Shown here: positions 54,335-63,686 of the stretch, piece by piece | Position numbering within the stretch: position 1 is the stretch's first letter | Layout: each line of letters starts with the position of its first letter | Source of the DNA: Actinopolyspora saharensis | Lineage (GTDB): Bacteria > Actinomycetota > Actinomycetes > Mycobacteriales > Pseudonocardiaceae | Length of the DNA stretch: 64,000 bases | Reading direction: 5' to 3' | NCBI RefSeq assembly: GCF_900100925.1 | Contig: NZ_FNKO01000001.1 | Coordinates: 248,001 to 312,000 of the forward strand | The notes under the pieces: generated by a model | Databases searched by the model: none | Told to the model about the DNA's origin: nothing | What the model saw: only the letters and a program-made list of their open reading frames with translations | Made by a program: the position numbers and the translations under genes

Positions 54335-54805
54335 GCTGTCCGGGCGGCGCGCTCACCTAGACTGGTCCAGCAACTCACAACAGAACTTTGCGTAGCTGGC
54401 CGGTTAGCCGGCACGTGAGTCGGCGCCTTGCTGTGTTGGGCCGCTCTTGAGTAGCGACCTACGCGGCGAGCGGCCCGGCCTTGCAATGCATCCGACTCAC
54501 GCACCGGAGCTTCTCGTCCTGGTCAGGCTGAAGCGCTCGCGTGGAACGGAACCTTCTCCCGGAAGTGCGCAGAGCACCCGGACCGGAACTCCCACTCAAG
54601 AGGGCTCACGCCAACGCGAGCGCTTCGAGCCTACGCAACCCAACCGACCGCGGGTTCTCAGTCGAGGGTCTCGCGAGGACAGCCTCGACGTTGTGTAGGT
54701 CGCTACCCGATGTCGAGGATCCCGCAGCGAGACCCCGACTGAGGTTCCGCCACGCAACCACCCAAGCAGGCCAAGCCGTGCACTCTCGAAGATCAGGGGG
54801 ATCGC
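54335..54805 (+). ncRNA. Gene-free, highly structured stretch before def (candidate RNA leader or ncRNA)
   Basis: No reading frame is supported in 471 bases. Three stem-loops follow each other. SL1: 54414-54423 with 54492-54501 (10 bp), enclosing GGGCCGCTC/GAGCGGCCC (54438-54446 with 54468-54476). SL2: 54526-54542 with 54614-54631 (17 bp, one bulge). SL3: 54657-54674 with 54727-54743 (17 bp, one bulge), enclosing CCTCGAC/GTCGAGG. The SL1 tip GTAGCGACCTAC (54451-54462) and SL3 tip GTAGGTCGCTAC (54695-54706) are fully complementary. Composition is less GC-rich than neighbouring genes. Transcription is inferred, not seen. Confidence 0.45.
54721..54792 (+). repeat. Dispersed hairpin repeat, copy A
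   Basis: CCCGCAGCGAGA (54721-54732) is the 3' arm of stem-loop SL3 and runs into GAGGTTCCGCCAC (54741-54753). The following AACCACCCAAGCAGGCC to GCACTC stretch aligns with copy B (58923-58991) at roughly three quarters of positions. The core matches copy C at 29 of 33 positions. Confidence 0.65.
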
Positions 54806-55345
54806 GTGACCGTCAGCTCGATCGAACTCCTCGGCGATCCGGTGCTGCGCACCAGGGCCGATGAGATCGTCGATTTCGACGGGGAGCTGCGCACGCTGGT
54901 GCGCGATCTCTGGGACACGATGGAGAAGCGGGGAGGTGCAGGCCTGGCTGCTCCCCAGCTGGGGGTTGGGGTCCGGGTCTTCACGTATCATTGTGACGGC
55001 CACGCGGGACATCTGGTCAATCCTTCGCTGTGGTTGGTCGGCGAACAGACGCAGGAGGGGTTGGAGGGGTGCCTGTCCATCCCGGAGCTGGACTGGGAGT
55101 GCCGGCGCTACCGCAACGTGATGGCCCGTGGCTGGAACATGCACGGGGAACCGGTGGAGGTGAGCGGTTCCGAGCTGCTCGCTCGGTGCCTGCAGCACGA
55201 AACCGATCACCTCAACGGGGTGCTGTTCCTGGACCGGCTCGACGAACGAACCCGCGAGGCCGCGTTGCGCGAGATCCGCGCGGCATCCTGGTTCGACGGA
55301 ACCGAGCCGGTGGTCAAGCAGGACCCGCACTCGTCGTTCCGCTGA
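54806..55345 (+). CDS. def: Peptide deformylase
   Basis: A 179-residue metalloenzyme removing N-formyl groups from nascent proteins. All three motifs are present: [18 protein letters not shown] and [12 protein letters not shown] 54806 follows a GGGGG run. First gene of def-fmt-rsmB. A CGCAACG/CGTTGCG hairpin (55348-55369) lies between def and fmt. Confidence 0.96.
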   Translation: MTVSSIELLGDPVLRTRADEIVDFDGELRTLVRDLWDTMEKRGGAGLAAPQLGVGVRVFTYHCDGHAGHLVNPSLWLVGEQTQEGLEGCLSIPELDWECRRYRNVMARGWNMHGEPVEVSGSELLARCLQHETDHLNGVLFLDRLDERTREAALREIRAASWFDGTEPVVKQDPHSSFR

Positions 55346-55433
55346 CCCGCAACGGAACTTCGCGTTGCGTGGGTGCGAGCCCTCCGGCCGCACCAAGCCC
55401 CTCGTCGGGAGTCCGGAAAGGAGCGCACTGGAC

Positions 55434-56372
55434 ATGCGCGTGGTATTCGCGGGAACGCCGGATCCGGCGGTTCCCGCGCTTCGCGAGCTGCTCGCTTCGC
55501 GGCACGAGGTCGTGGGAGTGGTCACGCGCCCGGACGCCCCGGCCGGGCGCGGGCGCAAGCTGGTCCCCTCGCCGGTGCGCGAGTGCGCCGAGCAGCACGG
55601 TCTCGAAGTGCTGACTCCGAGCCGGGCCTCGGACCCGGAGTTCCTGGACCGGCTCGCCGAGCTGGAACCCGACTGCTGCCCCGTGGTGGCCTACGGGGCG
55701 CTGCTGCGGGAGCAGGCGCTGTCGATCCCCCGGCACGGCTGGGTCAACCTGCACTTCTCGTTGCTGCCCGCCTGGCGCGGGGCGGCTCCGGTTCCCGCGG
55801 CAATACGTCACGGTGACGAGATCACGGGGGTCACCGCGTTCCGGATCGTGCCCGAACTCGACGCGGGCCCGGTCTTCGGGGTCGTCACCGAGCCGATCGA
55901 ACCACGTGACACCAGCGGTTCGCTGCTCGACAGGCTGTCGGTTTCCGGAGCGCGGTTGCTGGTGGCGACGATGGACGCCATCGAGGACGGAACCGTGCAC
56001 GCCGAACCGCAGCCCTCCGAAGGGGTGAGCTACGCGCCCAAGGTCACCGTCGAGGACGCCAAGGTCGACTTCGGCGTGCCCGCGCGAGCGGTCGACCGGA
56101 TGATCCGTTCCGTCACGCCGGATCCCGGTGCCTGGGCCTGGCTCGACGGGAAGCGGTTCAAACTGGGACCGGTGGAGCTCCCCGAGCGGGACGCCTGCGA
56201 AGTGGGTGAGCTGAGTCCGGGGGAGATCTCCGTGCAGCGCCGTCAGGTGCTGGTCGGAACGGCCACCGTCCCGGTGCGGCTCGGAGAGGTGCAGGCACAC
56301 GGCAAGAAACGCATGCCAGCCACGGACTGGGCGCGTGGAGTCAACATCGAGCAAGGAACCGTGCTGAAGTGA
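55434..56372 (+). CDS. fmt: Methionyl-tRNA formyltransferase
   Basis: A 312-residue enzyme formylating initiator Met-t[22 protein letters not shown] is the family start; the active site is in [16 protein letters not shown], and the C-terminal OB domain contains [16 protein letters not shown] 55434 fits homology; AAAGGAG (55417-55423) is 10 bases upstream. It overlaps rsmB by 4 bases. Confidence 0.96.
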   Translation: MRVVFAGTPDPAVPALRELLASRHEVVGVVTRPDAPAGRGRKLVPSPVRECAEQHGLEVLTPSRASDPEFLDRLAELEPDCCPVVAYGALLREQALSIPRHGWVNLHFSLLPAWRGAAPVPAAIRHGDEITGVTAFRIVPELDAGPVFGVVTEPIEPRDTSGSLLDRLSVSGARLLVATMDAIEDGTVHAEPQPSEGVSYAPKVTVEDAKVDFGVPARAVDRMIRSVTPDPGAWAWLDGKRFKLGPVELPERDACEVGELSPGEISVQRRQVLVGTATVPVRLGEVQAHGKKRMPATDWARGVNIEQGTVLK

Positions 56373-57799
56373 ACCGCGACCGCTCCCGGGACAACTCCCG
56401 GCCGAAGAATTCCCGCCCGCCGCGTGGACGGGCTGATCGGACGAAACCGCCCGCCGACGATCCCGCGCGCACCGTGGCACTGGAGACGCTGCGCGCGGTG
56501 CGCGAACGGGACGCCTACGCCAACCTGGTCCTGCCGGGACTGCTGCGGCAGTACGAGCTGAGCGGCAGGGACGCCGCGCTGGCCACGGAACTCGCCTACG
56601 GCTCCTGCAGGGCCCGCGGACTGCTCGACGCGATCATCGCCGACTGCAGCGACCGCCCGCTCGAGGAAACGGACGCCCTGCTGCTCGACGCGCTGCGGTT
56701 GGGGGCCTACCAGCTGTTGCGGACCAGGATTCCCGGGCACGCCGCCGTCGCCGCCACCGTCGACCTGGTGCGGGGAAAACGCGGCTCCAGGGTGTCCGGC
56801 TTCGCCAACGCGGTGCTGCGGCGCATCGGTGAGCGCACCGAGCAGGAGTGGGTGGACAGGCTGGCCCCGGATCCCGCGAGCGATCCGGTGGGGCACGCGG
56901 CGTTCCGCCACGCGCACCCCGAGTGGATCGCGCGGGCCTTCTCCACCGCCCTGGGGGACGCCGCCGCGGAGGAGCTGGACGAGGCTCTGGCCGCCGATGA
57001 CAGGCGGCCCGAAGTGCACCTGACCGCCCGTCCCGGGGAGATCAGCGCCGACGAGCTGGCCGCCGTCACCGGTGGTGACCCGGCTCCGTACTCCCCGTAC
57101 GGGGTGCGTCTCGAGGCCGGATCGGGTGATCCCGGTGAGCTCGAGCCGGTGCAGGAGGGCTTCGCCTCCGTGCAGGACGAGGGCAGCCAGCTCACGGCTC
57201 TCGCGTTGAGCAGGGTGGAGCTGGAGGGCGGGGACACCCGTTGGCTGGACCTCTGCGCAGGACCGGGAGGCAAGGCCAACCTGCTCGGTGCGCTGGTGAC
57301 GATGGACGGCGGGAAGCTGGACGCCGTGGAGCAGGCCGAGCACCGGGCCGAGCTCGTCAAGTCGGCCACCCGGGGGCTCTCGGTGAACGTGCGGGTCGCG
57401 GACGGACGTGACCTCGGCAAGTCCGGTGACTACGACCGGGTGCTGGTGGACGCCCCCTGCACCGGCCTGGGGGCGCTCCGGCGCAGGCCGGAGGCCCGGT
57501 GGCGCAGGCGGCCCGCGGACCTCGACGAGCTCGTGCGGCTGCAGGGTGAGCTGCTGCGCTCCGCGATCGAGCGGACCCGCTCGGGCGGGGTGGTGGCCTA
57601 CGTGGTCTGTTCCCCGCACCGGGCCGAGACCACGGAGGTGGTCGCCGAGGCGGTCCGCCGGACGGGGGCGCGCGAACTCGACGCCCGTCCGCACTTTCCC
57701 GAGATGCCCGCGCTGGGCGAAGGACCCTCCGTCCAGCTGTGGCCGCACCGGCACGGCACGGACGCCATGTTCTGCGCGCTGCTGCGGGTGGAACGGTAA
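56369..57799 (+). CDS. rsmB: 16S rRNA m5C967 methyltransferase RsmB (Sun/Fmu)
   Basis: A 476-residue RNA methyltransferase with an N-terminal NusB-like domain ([19 protein letters not shown]) and a C-terminal Rossmann domain. The SAM motif is [17 protein letters not shown]. The two catalytic cysteines are in VDAPCTGLG and [10 protein letters not shown] basic extension of ~30 residues precedes the fold. GTG 56369 overlaps the fmt stop. Confidence 0.95.
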   Translation: MNRDRSRDNSRPKNSRPPRGRADRTKPPADDPARTVALETLRAVRERDAYANLVLPGLLRQYELSGRDAALATELAYGSCRARGLLDAIIADCSDRPLEETDALLLDALRLGAYQLLRTRIPGHAAVAATVDLVRGKRGSRVSGFANAVLRRIGERTEQEWVDRLAPDPASDPVGHAAFRHAHPEWIARAFSTALGDAAAEELDEALAADDRRPEVHLTARPGEISADELAAVTGGDPAPYSPYGVRLEAGSGDPGELEPVQEGFASVQDEGSQLTALALSRVELEGGDTRWLDLCAGPGGKANLLGALVTMDGGKLDAVEQAEHRAELVKSATRGLSVNVRVADGRDLGKSGDYDRVLVDAPCTGLGALRRRPEARWRRRPADLDELVRLQGELLRSAIERTRSGGVVAYVVCSPHRAETTEVVAEAVRRTGARELDARPHFPEMPALGEGPSVQLWPHRHGTDAMFCALLRVER

Positions 57800-57835
57800 C
57801 CGCGAGTTCCGTCAGCTGTGGATTCGGAGGTAGCC

Positions 57836-58252
57836 ATGTCGTCGACTCCCGTCGAGGTCACCCGGACCGACCGGTCAGTCTTCGCCGCGACCAACGGGCG
57901 CGGGGGCGAGGTGACGATCTCGACCGAGGAAGCGCCCGACTCGTTCACCCCGGGGGAACTGCTGCTGGCCGCGGTGGCGGGCTGCGCACAGCTCACCGGG
58001 GAGAACCTGCTGACCAGGAGGGTGGGCGAGGACTGCCCGATCACCGTCCACGCGGACAGGGAGCTCGACGAGGAGGAGCCCAACAGGTTCGGGGCCGTGC
58101 GGTTGTCCTTCGAGGTCGATCTGTCCGCTGTGGAGGACGAGACCGAGCGGGCGAAGCTGGCCGCTGCGGTCGAGCGCGCGATCGCGCGGCGGTGCACCGT
58201 CAGCCGCAGCGTCGAGCACGGCACCCCCGTCACCGTCACGCCGCCGCGCTGA
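57836..58252 (+). CDS. OsmC-family peroxiredoxin-like protein
   Basis: A 138-residue OsmC-fold protein. The two reactive cysteines are in LLAAVAGCAQLTGE and ARRCTVSRSV, consistent with thiol-dependent reduction of organic hydroperoxides. ATG 57836 has GGAGG (57826-57830) 5 bases upstream; the in-frame GTG 57818 has none. It lies 36 bases after rsmB and may be read through from that operon. Confidence 0.85.
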   Translation: MSSTPVEVTRTDRSVFAATNGRGGEVTISTEEAPDSFTPGELLLAAVAGCAQLTGENLLTRRVGEDCPITVHADRELDEEEPNRFGAVRLSFEVDLSAVEDETERAKLAAAVERAIARRCTVSRSVEHGTPVTVTPPR

Positions 58253-58429
58253 GCGGACTCGGTCGCTCCGGTCGCGCGGCCGGTGCCTCGGGTGGTGTGG
58301 AGAGCTCTTCCGCAGCGGTGGTTCGTCCGGCAGGACTTCGCTGAGCCCGCGCGCGAGGCGACCCGGAGCACGTCGGAGTCCGTCTCGTGCACGTCCTGGG
58401 AGCACGTCGAAGTGGAGTGGTGCAGACCG

Positions 58430-58891
58430 ATGGATTGTCAGGCCAAGCTGCGCGAGTACCGGAGCTGGCTCGCGGAAGCGGTCGAGGAGGCGCGAGCCGG
58501 TGCAGCGGCGGGCGGCGTGCCGATCGGGGCGGTGCTCGTCGGTCCGGAGGGCGAGCTCCTCGGCCGGGGCAACAACCGGCGGGTCCAGGACGACGATCCG
58601 ACCGCCCACGCCGAGACCACCGCCTTCAGGAGGGCGGGCAGGCTGCGCAGCTACGGGGCCACGACGATGGTCACCACGCTGTCGCCCTGCTGGTTCTGCA
58701 GCGGCCTCGTCCGCCAGTTCGGCATCGGCAGGCTCGTCATCGGCGAGGCCCGCAACTTCCACGGCGGTCACGACTGGCTGGCCGCGAACGGGGTGGAAGT
58801 GGTGCTGCTCGACGACCCCGACTGCGTGCGCATGATGACGGACTTCATCGCGGAGTCGCCGGGTTTGTGGGAGGAGGACATCGGCGCGTAG
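58430..58891 (+). CDS. Cytosine/nucleoside deaminase, fungal Fcy1-like
   Basis: A 153-residue zinc deaminase. The catalytic HAE is in TAHAETTAFRRAGR and the zinc cysteines are in TLSPCWFCSG. The layout LGRGNNRRVQ, VIGEARNFHGG and a C-terminal WEEDIGA follows yeast cytosine deaminase (C-terminus ...W.EDIG) closely, rather than bacterial CodA or CDD. ATG 58430 fits homology; GGAG is 12 bases upstream, and an in-frame GTG at 58409 is possible. Likely salvages cytosine to uracil; other aromatic amines are possible. Confidence 0.85.
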   Translation: MDCQAKLREYRSWLAEAVEEARAGAAAGGVPIGAVLVGPEGELLGRGNNRRVQDDDPTAHAETTAFRRAGRLRSYGATTMVTTLSPCWFCSGLVRQFGIGRLVIGEARNFHGGHDWLAANGVEVVLLDDPDCVRMMTDFIAESPGLWEEDIGA

Positions 58892-59038
58892 CCGGTGCCC
58901 GCCCCCGACATCGGGGGACGCAGCAGCGATCCCCGGCTGAGGTGCGCCCTGCGCCAACCACTCGAGCAGGCCGATCCGCGCACTCCCTAAGGTTGTTGCC
59001 GCTTGTCCGGCAGCCGATCGACCACGGGAGGAGTGCTG
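58892..59038 (+). promoter_or_regulatory. Intergenic region with dispersed repeat before the amino-acid permease
   Basis: CCCCCGA/TCGGGGG (58902-58917) forms a terminator-like hairpin just after the deaminase. An outer AGCCGG/CCGGCT pair (58890s with 58933-58938) brackets it. Repeat copy B follows. GGGAGGA (59026-59032) is the permease ribosome-binding site. Confidence 0.5.
58923..58991 (+). repeat. Dispersed hairpin repeat, copy B
   Basis: GCAGCGATCCCCGGCTGAGG aligns with copy A, followed by a GAGGTGCGCC variant of the GAGGTTCCGCC core, then AACCACTCGAGCAGGCC and GCACTC as in copy A. CCGGCT is again one arm of a hairpin. Confidence 0.55.
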
Positions 59039-60424
59039 GTGGGGCAACAACGGGAGGAAGAGCAGGAGAGCGGCTTACGGAGGGATCTCAGCAGCAGACA
59101 GGTCGGGATGATCGCCGTGGGCGGTGCGATCGGCACCGGCCTGTTCCTCGGCTCGGGACTGGCCATATCGATCGCGGGGCCGGCCGTGCTGGTGGCCTAC
59201 GCGATCGCCGCGCTCGTCGCGCTCGCCCTGGCCTACGCGTTGGCCGAGATGATGGTGGTGCACCCGGAGGCGGGTGGCTTCGGAGCCATCGCGCACCGCT
59301 ACCTCGGTGGGCTGGCCGGATTCGTCCAGCGGTGGGTCTACTGGGCGGCCCAGGTGGTCAACATAGGCAGCGAGGTCGTGGCCGCGGGCATCTACTTCCG
59401 GTTCTGGTACCCGGAGATCCCGCTGTGGATGCCGGTGGTCGCCTTCTCGGTGATCATGCTCGTGGTCAACGCCTCGGCCGTGCGCTACTTCGGCGAGTTC
59501 GAGTACTGGTTCGCCATGATCAAGGTCGTGACCATCGTGGTGTTCGTGCTGCTCGGGCTCTTCTACATCTTCTTCGGCCTGCCCGGTTCCCCCGCTACGG
59601 GGACCGAGGCGCTGACCGAGCACGGCGGGTTCCTGCCGAACGGGATCGGCGCGGTCTGGCTCGCGCTGACCGTGGTCACCTTCTCCTACCTCGGCACCGA
59701 GGCGGTCTCGGTCACGGCTTCCGAGTCGAGGAATCCGGGGCGGGACGTGCCGCGGGCCGCGCGGGGCATGGTGCTGCGCCTGGCGCTGTTCTACGTGCTC
59801 GGCATGTTCGTGATCGTGTCGATCCTGCCGTGGAACAACGTCTCCACGGGCGAGGAACTGACGCAGAGCCCCTTCGTGCGGTTGTTCGACACGGCGGGGA
59901 TCCCGGCCGCGGCCGGGGTGATGAACTTCGTGATCCTGACGGCGGCGCTGTCCGCGATGAACACGAACCTCTACGTCACCGCTCGGATGACCTACTCGCT
60001 GGCCAGGGACGGCTACGCCCCGCGCTGGTTCGCCGGGCTGAGTCGGCAGGGGACCCCGCGCAGGGCCCTGGTGCTCTCCGCCTGCGGGCTCGCGCTGGCC
60101 GCGGCGGTTTCCGCGCTGTCCCCGAGCACGGCGTTTCCCGTGCTGCTGGGGCTGGCGCTGTTCGGGGCGCTGCTGACCTGGTTGATCATTTTCGCCAGCC
60201 AGCTGGCCTTCCGGCGCAAGCGGGCCGCCGAGGGGCTGCCCGCGTCCCCGGTGCGGCTGCCGGGCACTCCGGTGACCACGGTGCTCGCGATGGCCTTCGT
60301 GCTCGCGGTGCTGTTGACCACGCCCTTCACGGAGCAGTTCGGCATGGCCTGGAAGGCCGGGGTGCCGTTCGTGGCGCTGCTGCTGGTCGTCTACTGGTTC
60401 GTGCGGCGCAGAGCACGCACCTGA
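59039..60424 (+). CDS. Amino-acid permease, APC superfamily (AAT family)
   Basis: A 461-residue transporter with about 12 helices. The first-helix motif is GMIAVGGAIGTGLFLGSG, and the AAT-family FSYLGTEAVSVTASESRNPG follows in the middle. It imports an amino acid with protons; the substrate is not clear. GTG 59039 was chosen because GGGAGGA lies 6 bases upstream; an in-frame TTG 59003 is unlikely. Confidence 0.88.
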   Translation: MGQQREEEQESGLRRDLSSRQVGMIAVGGAIGTGLFLGSGLAISIAGPAVLVAYAIAALVALALAYALAEMMVVHPEAGGFGAIAHRYLGGLAGFVQRWVYWAAQVVNIGSEVVAAGIYFRFWYPEIPLWMPVVAFSVIMLVVNASAVRYFGEFEYWFAMIKVVTIVVFVLLGLFYIFFGLPGSPATGTEALTEHGGFLPNGIGAVWLALTVVTFSYLGTEAVSVTASESRNPGRDVPRAARGMVLRLALFYVLGMFVIVSILPWNNVSTGEELTQSPFVRLFDTAGIPAAAGVMNFVILTAALSAMNTNLYVTARMTYSLARDGYAPRWFAGLSRQGTPRRALVLSACGLALAAAVSALSPSTAFPVLLGLALFGALLTWLIIFASQLAFRRKRAAEGLPASPVRLPGTPVTTVLAMAFVLAVLLTTPFTEQFGMAWKAGVPFVALLLVVYWFVRRRART

Positions 60425-60436
60425 CCGGGGGTGGCC

Positions 60437-60470
60437 GGTCCGCTCCGGCGCTCCGCCGCCGGAGCGGACC
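60437..60470. terminator. Bidirectional terminator between the permease and the Ddn-like gene
   Basis: GGTCCGCTCCGGCG (60437-60450) pairs perfectly with CGCCGGAGCGGACC (60457-60470), a 14-bp stem with a 6-base loop, between convergent stops. Confidence 0.85.
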
Positions 60471-60494
60471 TCCCCCGGAGTCGGGCAGTGCTGC

Positions 60495-61007
60495 TCAGTC
60501 GCCCGGTCCGGCCGCGCTCGGGCCGGGGCGTTCCGCTTCCCGCGGGAGGAAGGAGACCGCGGGCAGGGTGCGGGCCAGTTCCGCGCGGCCTCGCGGGGTC
60601 AGCATCGGCCAACCCGTCAGGCGGGCCAGCAGCCGCGTCGCCAGGGGGTGCTTCCGGACGTATCCGGCCAGCAGCTCGGCGGTCTCGGTCTCGTCGAGGA
60701 TCCGTTGGCGCGGGCGGTGATACCTCCTGCGCCCGATGCGGATCTCCAGTGCCGGGGAGGCGGTGATGTTGCGGTACCAGTTGGATCTCGCTCCCCAGCC
60801 GGAGATCACCACCACCTCGTCCTCGGCGGGGCGGTGCCGCACCACCTCGAGCACCGTCTCGCGGGGCAGTCCGCTGCTGCGCCCGCGGTGCACCAGGTAG
60901 ACGAACCTGTTCCCGAGCAGCTGGCCGAGGTTCCTGCGGTAGAGGTGGATCGGGGTTCGCAGCAGTTTGCGCGGGGCGCCCCGCGGGAGTCTCCGGGTCA
61001 ACGACAT
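60495..61007 (-). CDS. F420-dependent nitroreductase-fold protein (Ddn/DUF385 family)
   Basis: A 170-residue split-barrel protein. Typical features are [37 protein letters not shown] and the RRYHRP segment, as in Ddn-like deazaflavin-dependent oxidoreductases of actinobacteria. ATG 61007 has GGAGGGAGGAG 6 bases upstream; the in-frame start at 61052 has no such site. F420 binding is inferred from family. Substrate unknown. Confidence 0.8.
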   Translation of the reverse strand: MSLTRRLPRGAPRKLLRTPIHLYRRNLGQLLGNRFVYLVHRGRSSGLPRETVLEVVRHRPAEDEVVVISGWGARSNWYRNITASPALEIRIGRRRYHRPRQRILDETETAELLAGYVRKHPLATRLLARLTGWPMLTPRGRAELARTLPAVSFLPREAERPGPSAAGPGD

Positions 61008-61161
61008 CTCTGCTCCTCCCTCCGCGCCGCGGCCCGTGGCACGGTGCCGCACCAGGGTGCCTGCGGCCCCTTCCCGGTCGATCGTGCCGGGAGGCGGACC
61101 GGTGCGCTCGCCCGGGGCGGCGCACGTGCGGGACAGTGGGAAGCGAGCGCGGCCGGCGAGC

Positions 61162-61177
61162 TATCATTCCGACTGTG
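61162..61177 (+). promoter_or_regulatory. Leaderless promoter of rpe
   Basis: TATCAT (61162-61167), seven bases, then GTG 61175: a near-consensus -10 at the exact spacing for transcription starting at the start codon. No ribosome-binding site is present. Confidence 0.6.
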
Positions 61178-61858
61178 TCGAACCAGCCTATGATCGCGCC
61201 GTCCATTCTGTCCGCGGACTTCGCTCGGCTCTCCGAGGAGATGGCCGCTGTCGGGGGCCCGGGGCAGGGTGCCGACTGGCTGCACGTCGACGTCATGGAC
61301 GCCCATTTCGTCCCGAACCTCACGCTGGGGCTTCCCGTGGTCGAGTCGTTGTTGCGCAGCACCGGGACACCGCTCGACTGCCACCTGATGATCGACGACC
61401 CCGACCGGTGGGCACCGGGCTACGCCGAGGCGGGCGCGCACAACGTCACGGTGCACGTCGAGGCGGCCGAGGACCCGGTGTCGCTGGCCAAGAACCTGCA
61501 CGCGGCCGGATCCAACGCGGGGCTGTCGATCAAGCCGAACACCCCGCTGGACCCCTACGTGGAGCTGCTGCGGCACTACGACACCCTGCTGATCATGTCC
61601 GTGGAGCCCGGCTTCGGCGGGCAGAAGTTCATCACCGACGTGCTGGACAAGGTCCGCTCCGCGCGTCGGATGGTCGACACCGGCCATCTGAACCTGCTCG
61701 TCGAGATCGACGGCGGCATCAACAACGACACGATCGAGCAGGCGGCCGAGGCCGGCGTGGACTGCTTCGTGGCCGGATCGGCCGTCTACGGCGCCGAGGA
61801 CCCGGCCGGAGCGGTCGAACGCCTGCGCTCCCAGGCCGTTGCGCACGGTCACCGCTGA
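61175..61858 (+). CDS. rpe: Ribulose-phosphate 3-epimerase
   Basis: A 227-residue TIM-barrel enzyme interconverting ribulose-5-P and xylulose-5-P. Motifs: [38 protein letters not shown] and [11 protein letters not shown] 61175 is supported by family length and the leaderless promoter. It shares TGATG with ribD and feeds ribulose-5-P to riboflavin synthesis. Confidence 0.97.
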   Translation: MSNQPMIAPSILSADFARLSEEMAAVGGPGQGADWLHVDVMDAHFVPNLTLGLPVVESLLRSTGTPLDCHLMIDDPDRWAPGYAEAGAHNVTVHVEAAEDPVSLAKNLHAAGSNAGLSIKPNTPLDPYVELLRHYDTLLIMSVEPGFGGQKFITDVLDKVRSARRMVDTGHLNLLVEIDGGINNDTIEQAAEAGVDCFVAGSAVYGAEDPAGAVERLRSQAVAHGHR

Positions 61859-62895
61859 TGCCGCCGGAATGGGCCCGCACCCCCCGGGTGCTGGCCGCCA
61901 TGCGGCACGCCGCGGAGCTGGCCGAGGGGGTGCGCGGCAGCACCAGTCCCAACCCGCCGGTGGGGTGCGTGATCCTGGACACCGCCGGTGAGGTCGTCGG
62001 TAGCGGGGCCACGCGACCGCCGGGCGGCCCGCACGCCGAGGTGGTCGCCCTGGAGGAGGCCGGAGCCCGCGCGCGTGGCGGCACGGCGGTGGTCACGCTC
62101 GAACCCTGCGCGCACACCGGCAGAACCGGGGCGTGCGCGGCGGCGCTGCGCGCGGCGGGTGTCGGCGGGCTCGTGTACGCGGTGTCCGACCCGAATCCGC
62201 AGGCCTCCGGGGGTGCCCGCGAGCTGGAGCGGGCCGGAGTCGCCGTGGCGGGCGGGGTGCTCGCCGAGGAGGTCTCCGGTGGGGCGCTGCGCGGTTGGCT
62301 GCACTTCGTGCGCACCGGCCGTGCCCACGTCACCTGGAAGTACGCCGCGAGTCTCGACGGGCGCTCCGCCGCGGCGGACGGGAGCAGCCAGTGGATCACC
62401 TCCGCCGAGGCGCGTGCGGAGGTGCACCGGCTCCGGGCGAAGTGCGACGCGGTGATGGCCGGAACCGGGACGGTGCTGGCCGACGACCCGAGCCTGACCG
62501 TGCGGGACGAGCACGGCGCCCCAGTGCCGGAGCAGCCGCTGCGGGTGGTGCTCGGGGACCGGGAGGTGCCCGCCGGGTTCAAGGTGCTCGACGACGTGGC
62601 GCCCACCCTGCGCCTTCCCGGGGGCGACCCGGAGGGCGCGCTGCGCGCGCTCGCTGAGCGCGGGGTCGTGGAGGTCTTCCTCGAAGGGGGACCGACGCTG
62701 GCCGGTGCCTTCCTGCGGGCCGGGCGCGTGGATCTGGTCCAGGCCTTCGTGGCCCCGGCGCTGCTCGGATCGGGGAAGTCCGCGCTGGGCGAGGCGGGCG
62801 TGGTGAGCATCTCGGGGGCATGGCGCTTTTACTTCGAACGGGTCACCATGTGTGGGCCGGACGTGTGGATCAGCGCTGTTCCCGCGGAAGGATAG
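61858..62895 (+). CDS. ribD: Bifunctional riboflavin deaminase/reductase RibD
   Basis: A 345-residue two-domain enzyme. The deaminase zinc site is in GPHAEVVALEEAG and EPCAHTGRTGAC; the reductase domain begins WKYAASLDGRSAA and SQWITS. It carries out the second and third steps of riboflavin synthesis. ATG 61858 overlaps the rpe stop by one base. Confidence 0.96.
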   Translation: MPPEWARTPRVLAAMRHAAELAEGVRGSTSPNPPVGCVILDTAGEVVGSGATRPPGGPHAEVVALEEAGARARGGTAVVTLEPCAHTGRTGACAAALRAAGVGGLVYAVSDPNPQASGGARELERAGVAVAGGVLAEEVSGGALRGWLHFVRTGRAHVTWKYAASLDGRSAAADGSSQWITSAEARAEVHRLRAKCDAVMAGTGTVLADDPSLTVRDEHGAPVPEQPLRVVLGDREVPAGFKVLDDVAPTLRLPGGDPEGALRALAERGVVEVFLEGGPTLAGAFLRAGRVDLVQAFVAPALLGSGKSALGEAGVVSISGAWRFYFERVTMCGPDVWISAVPAEG

Positions 62896-63035
62896 AGTGG
62901 AAGCAGCGGCCTCGGTTCGCGGCCTGCCGCGCGGGGAACGGGATGACGGCCGCACGTCGGATACCGTGCTCACCCCGGGATCACCCGTGAGGGGACCACG
63001 CTAGGCCAACGGGATCGCCCAAAGGAGGGTGTCAC

Positions 63036-63686
63036 GTGTTCACCGGAATAGTGGAGGAACTCGGTGAGGTAGCCGCTGTCGACCCCGTGCCCGGCGGGGC
63101 ACGACTCTCCGTGAGCGCGCCCGCGGTCACCGCCGACGCCTCCCACGGTGACTCCATCTCCGTCGACGGAGTGTGCCTGACGGTCGCCGGAACGACCGAG
63201 GACGGGTTCACGGTCGACGTGGTCGACGAGACGCTGCGCCGGTCCACCCTCGGCGCGCTCCAGGCGGGCGCTCGGGTCAACCTCGAACGCGCCATGGCCC
63301 TCGGCGACCGGTTGGGCGGCCACATCGTGCAGGGGCACGTGGACGCGACGGGGGTCGTGACCGGATCGGAAGCGGACGGGCTGACCAGGGTTTCCATTCC
63401 CGAGCGGCTGTCCAGGTACCTCGTGGAGAAGGGGTCGATCACCGTCGACGGCGTGTCGCTGACCGTCGTCGAGGCCGGTGAGCAGGAGTTCAGCGTGGCA
63501 CTGATCCCGACCACTCTCGAGGAGACCACGCTGGGTCTGCGCGCGCGGGGCGACAGGGTCAACATCGAGGTCGACGCGCTGGCCAAGCACGTGGAGCGGC
63601 TGCTGGGCCCTCAACTCGACCAGCTCGCCCGTACCGGGGTAGCAGGCGCGGTGGACAACGGCGAAGGCAGGGAGCAAGCGCGGTGA
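63036..63686 (+). CDS. ribE: Riboflavin synthase alpha chain
   Basis: A 216-residue enzyme built of two lumazine-binding barrels. The start [12 protein letters not shown] is invariant, and the repeats are visible in [11 protein letters not shown] and [11 protein letters not shown]. It dismutates lumazine to riboflavin. GTG 63036 has AAAGGAGGG upstream. The 140-base gap after ribD contains no FMN riboswitch signature. The stop overlaps the next GTG. Confidence 0.96.
   Translation: MFTGIVEELGEVAAVDPVPGGARLSVSAPAVTADASHGDSISVDGVCLTVAGTTEDGFTVDVVDETLRRSTLGALQAGARVNLERAMALGDRLGGHIVQGHVDATGVVTGSEADGLTRVSIPERLSRYLVEKGSITVDGVSLTVVEAGEQEFSVALIPTTLEETTLGLRARGDRVNIEVDALAKHVERLLGPQLDQLARTGVAGAVDNGEGREQAR

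Noticed and set aside
54451..54706. MITE with 12-base terminal inverted repeats
   Set aside because: No target-site duplication flanks the 12-mers and they lie in the tips of hairpins rather than at element ends; kept only as an alternative explanation.
54335..54805. rnpB, tmRNA, SRP RNA or tRNA gene in the structured region
   Set aside because: None of the conserved core sequences (for example GAGGAAAGTCC of RNase P or a GGTTCGAATCC arm) is present.
62896..63035. FMN riboswitch before ribE
   Set aside because: The conserved AGGGUGAAAUUCCC and GACCGGCGGU blocks of the RFN element are absent; only an ordinary small hairpin is seen.
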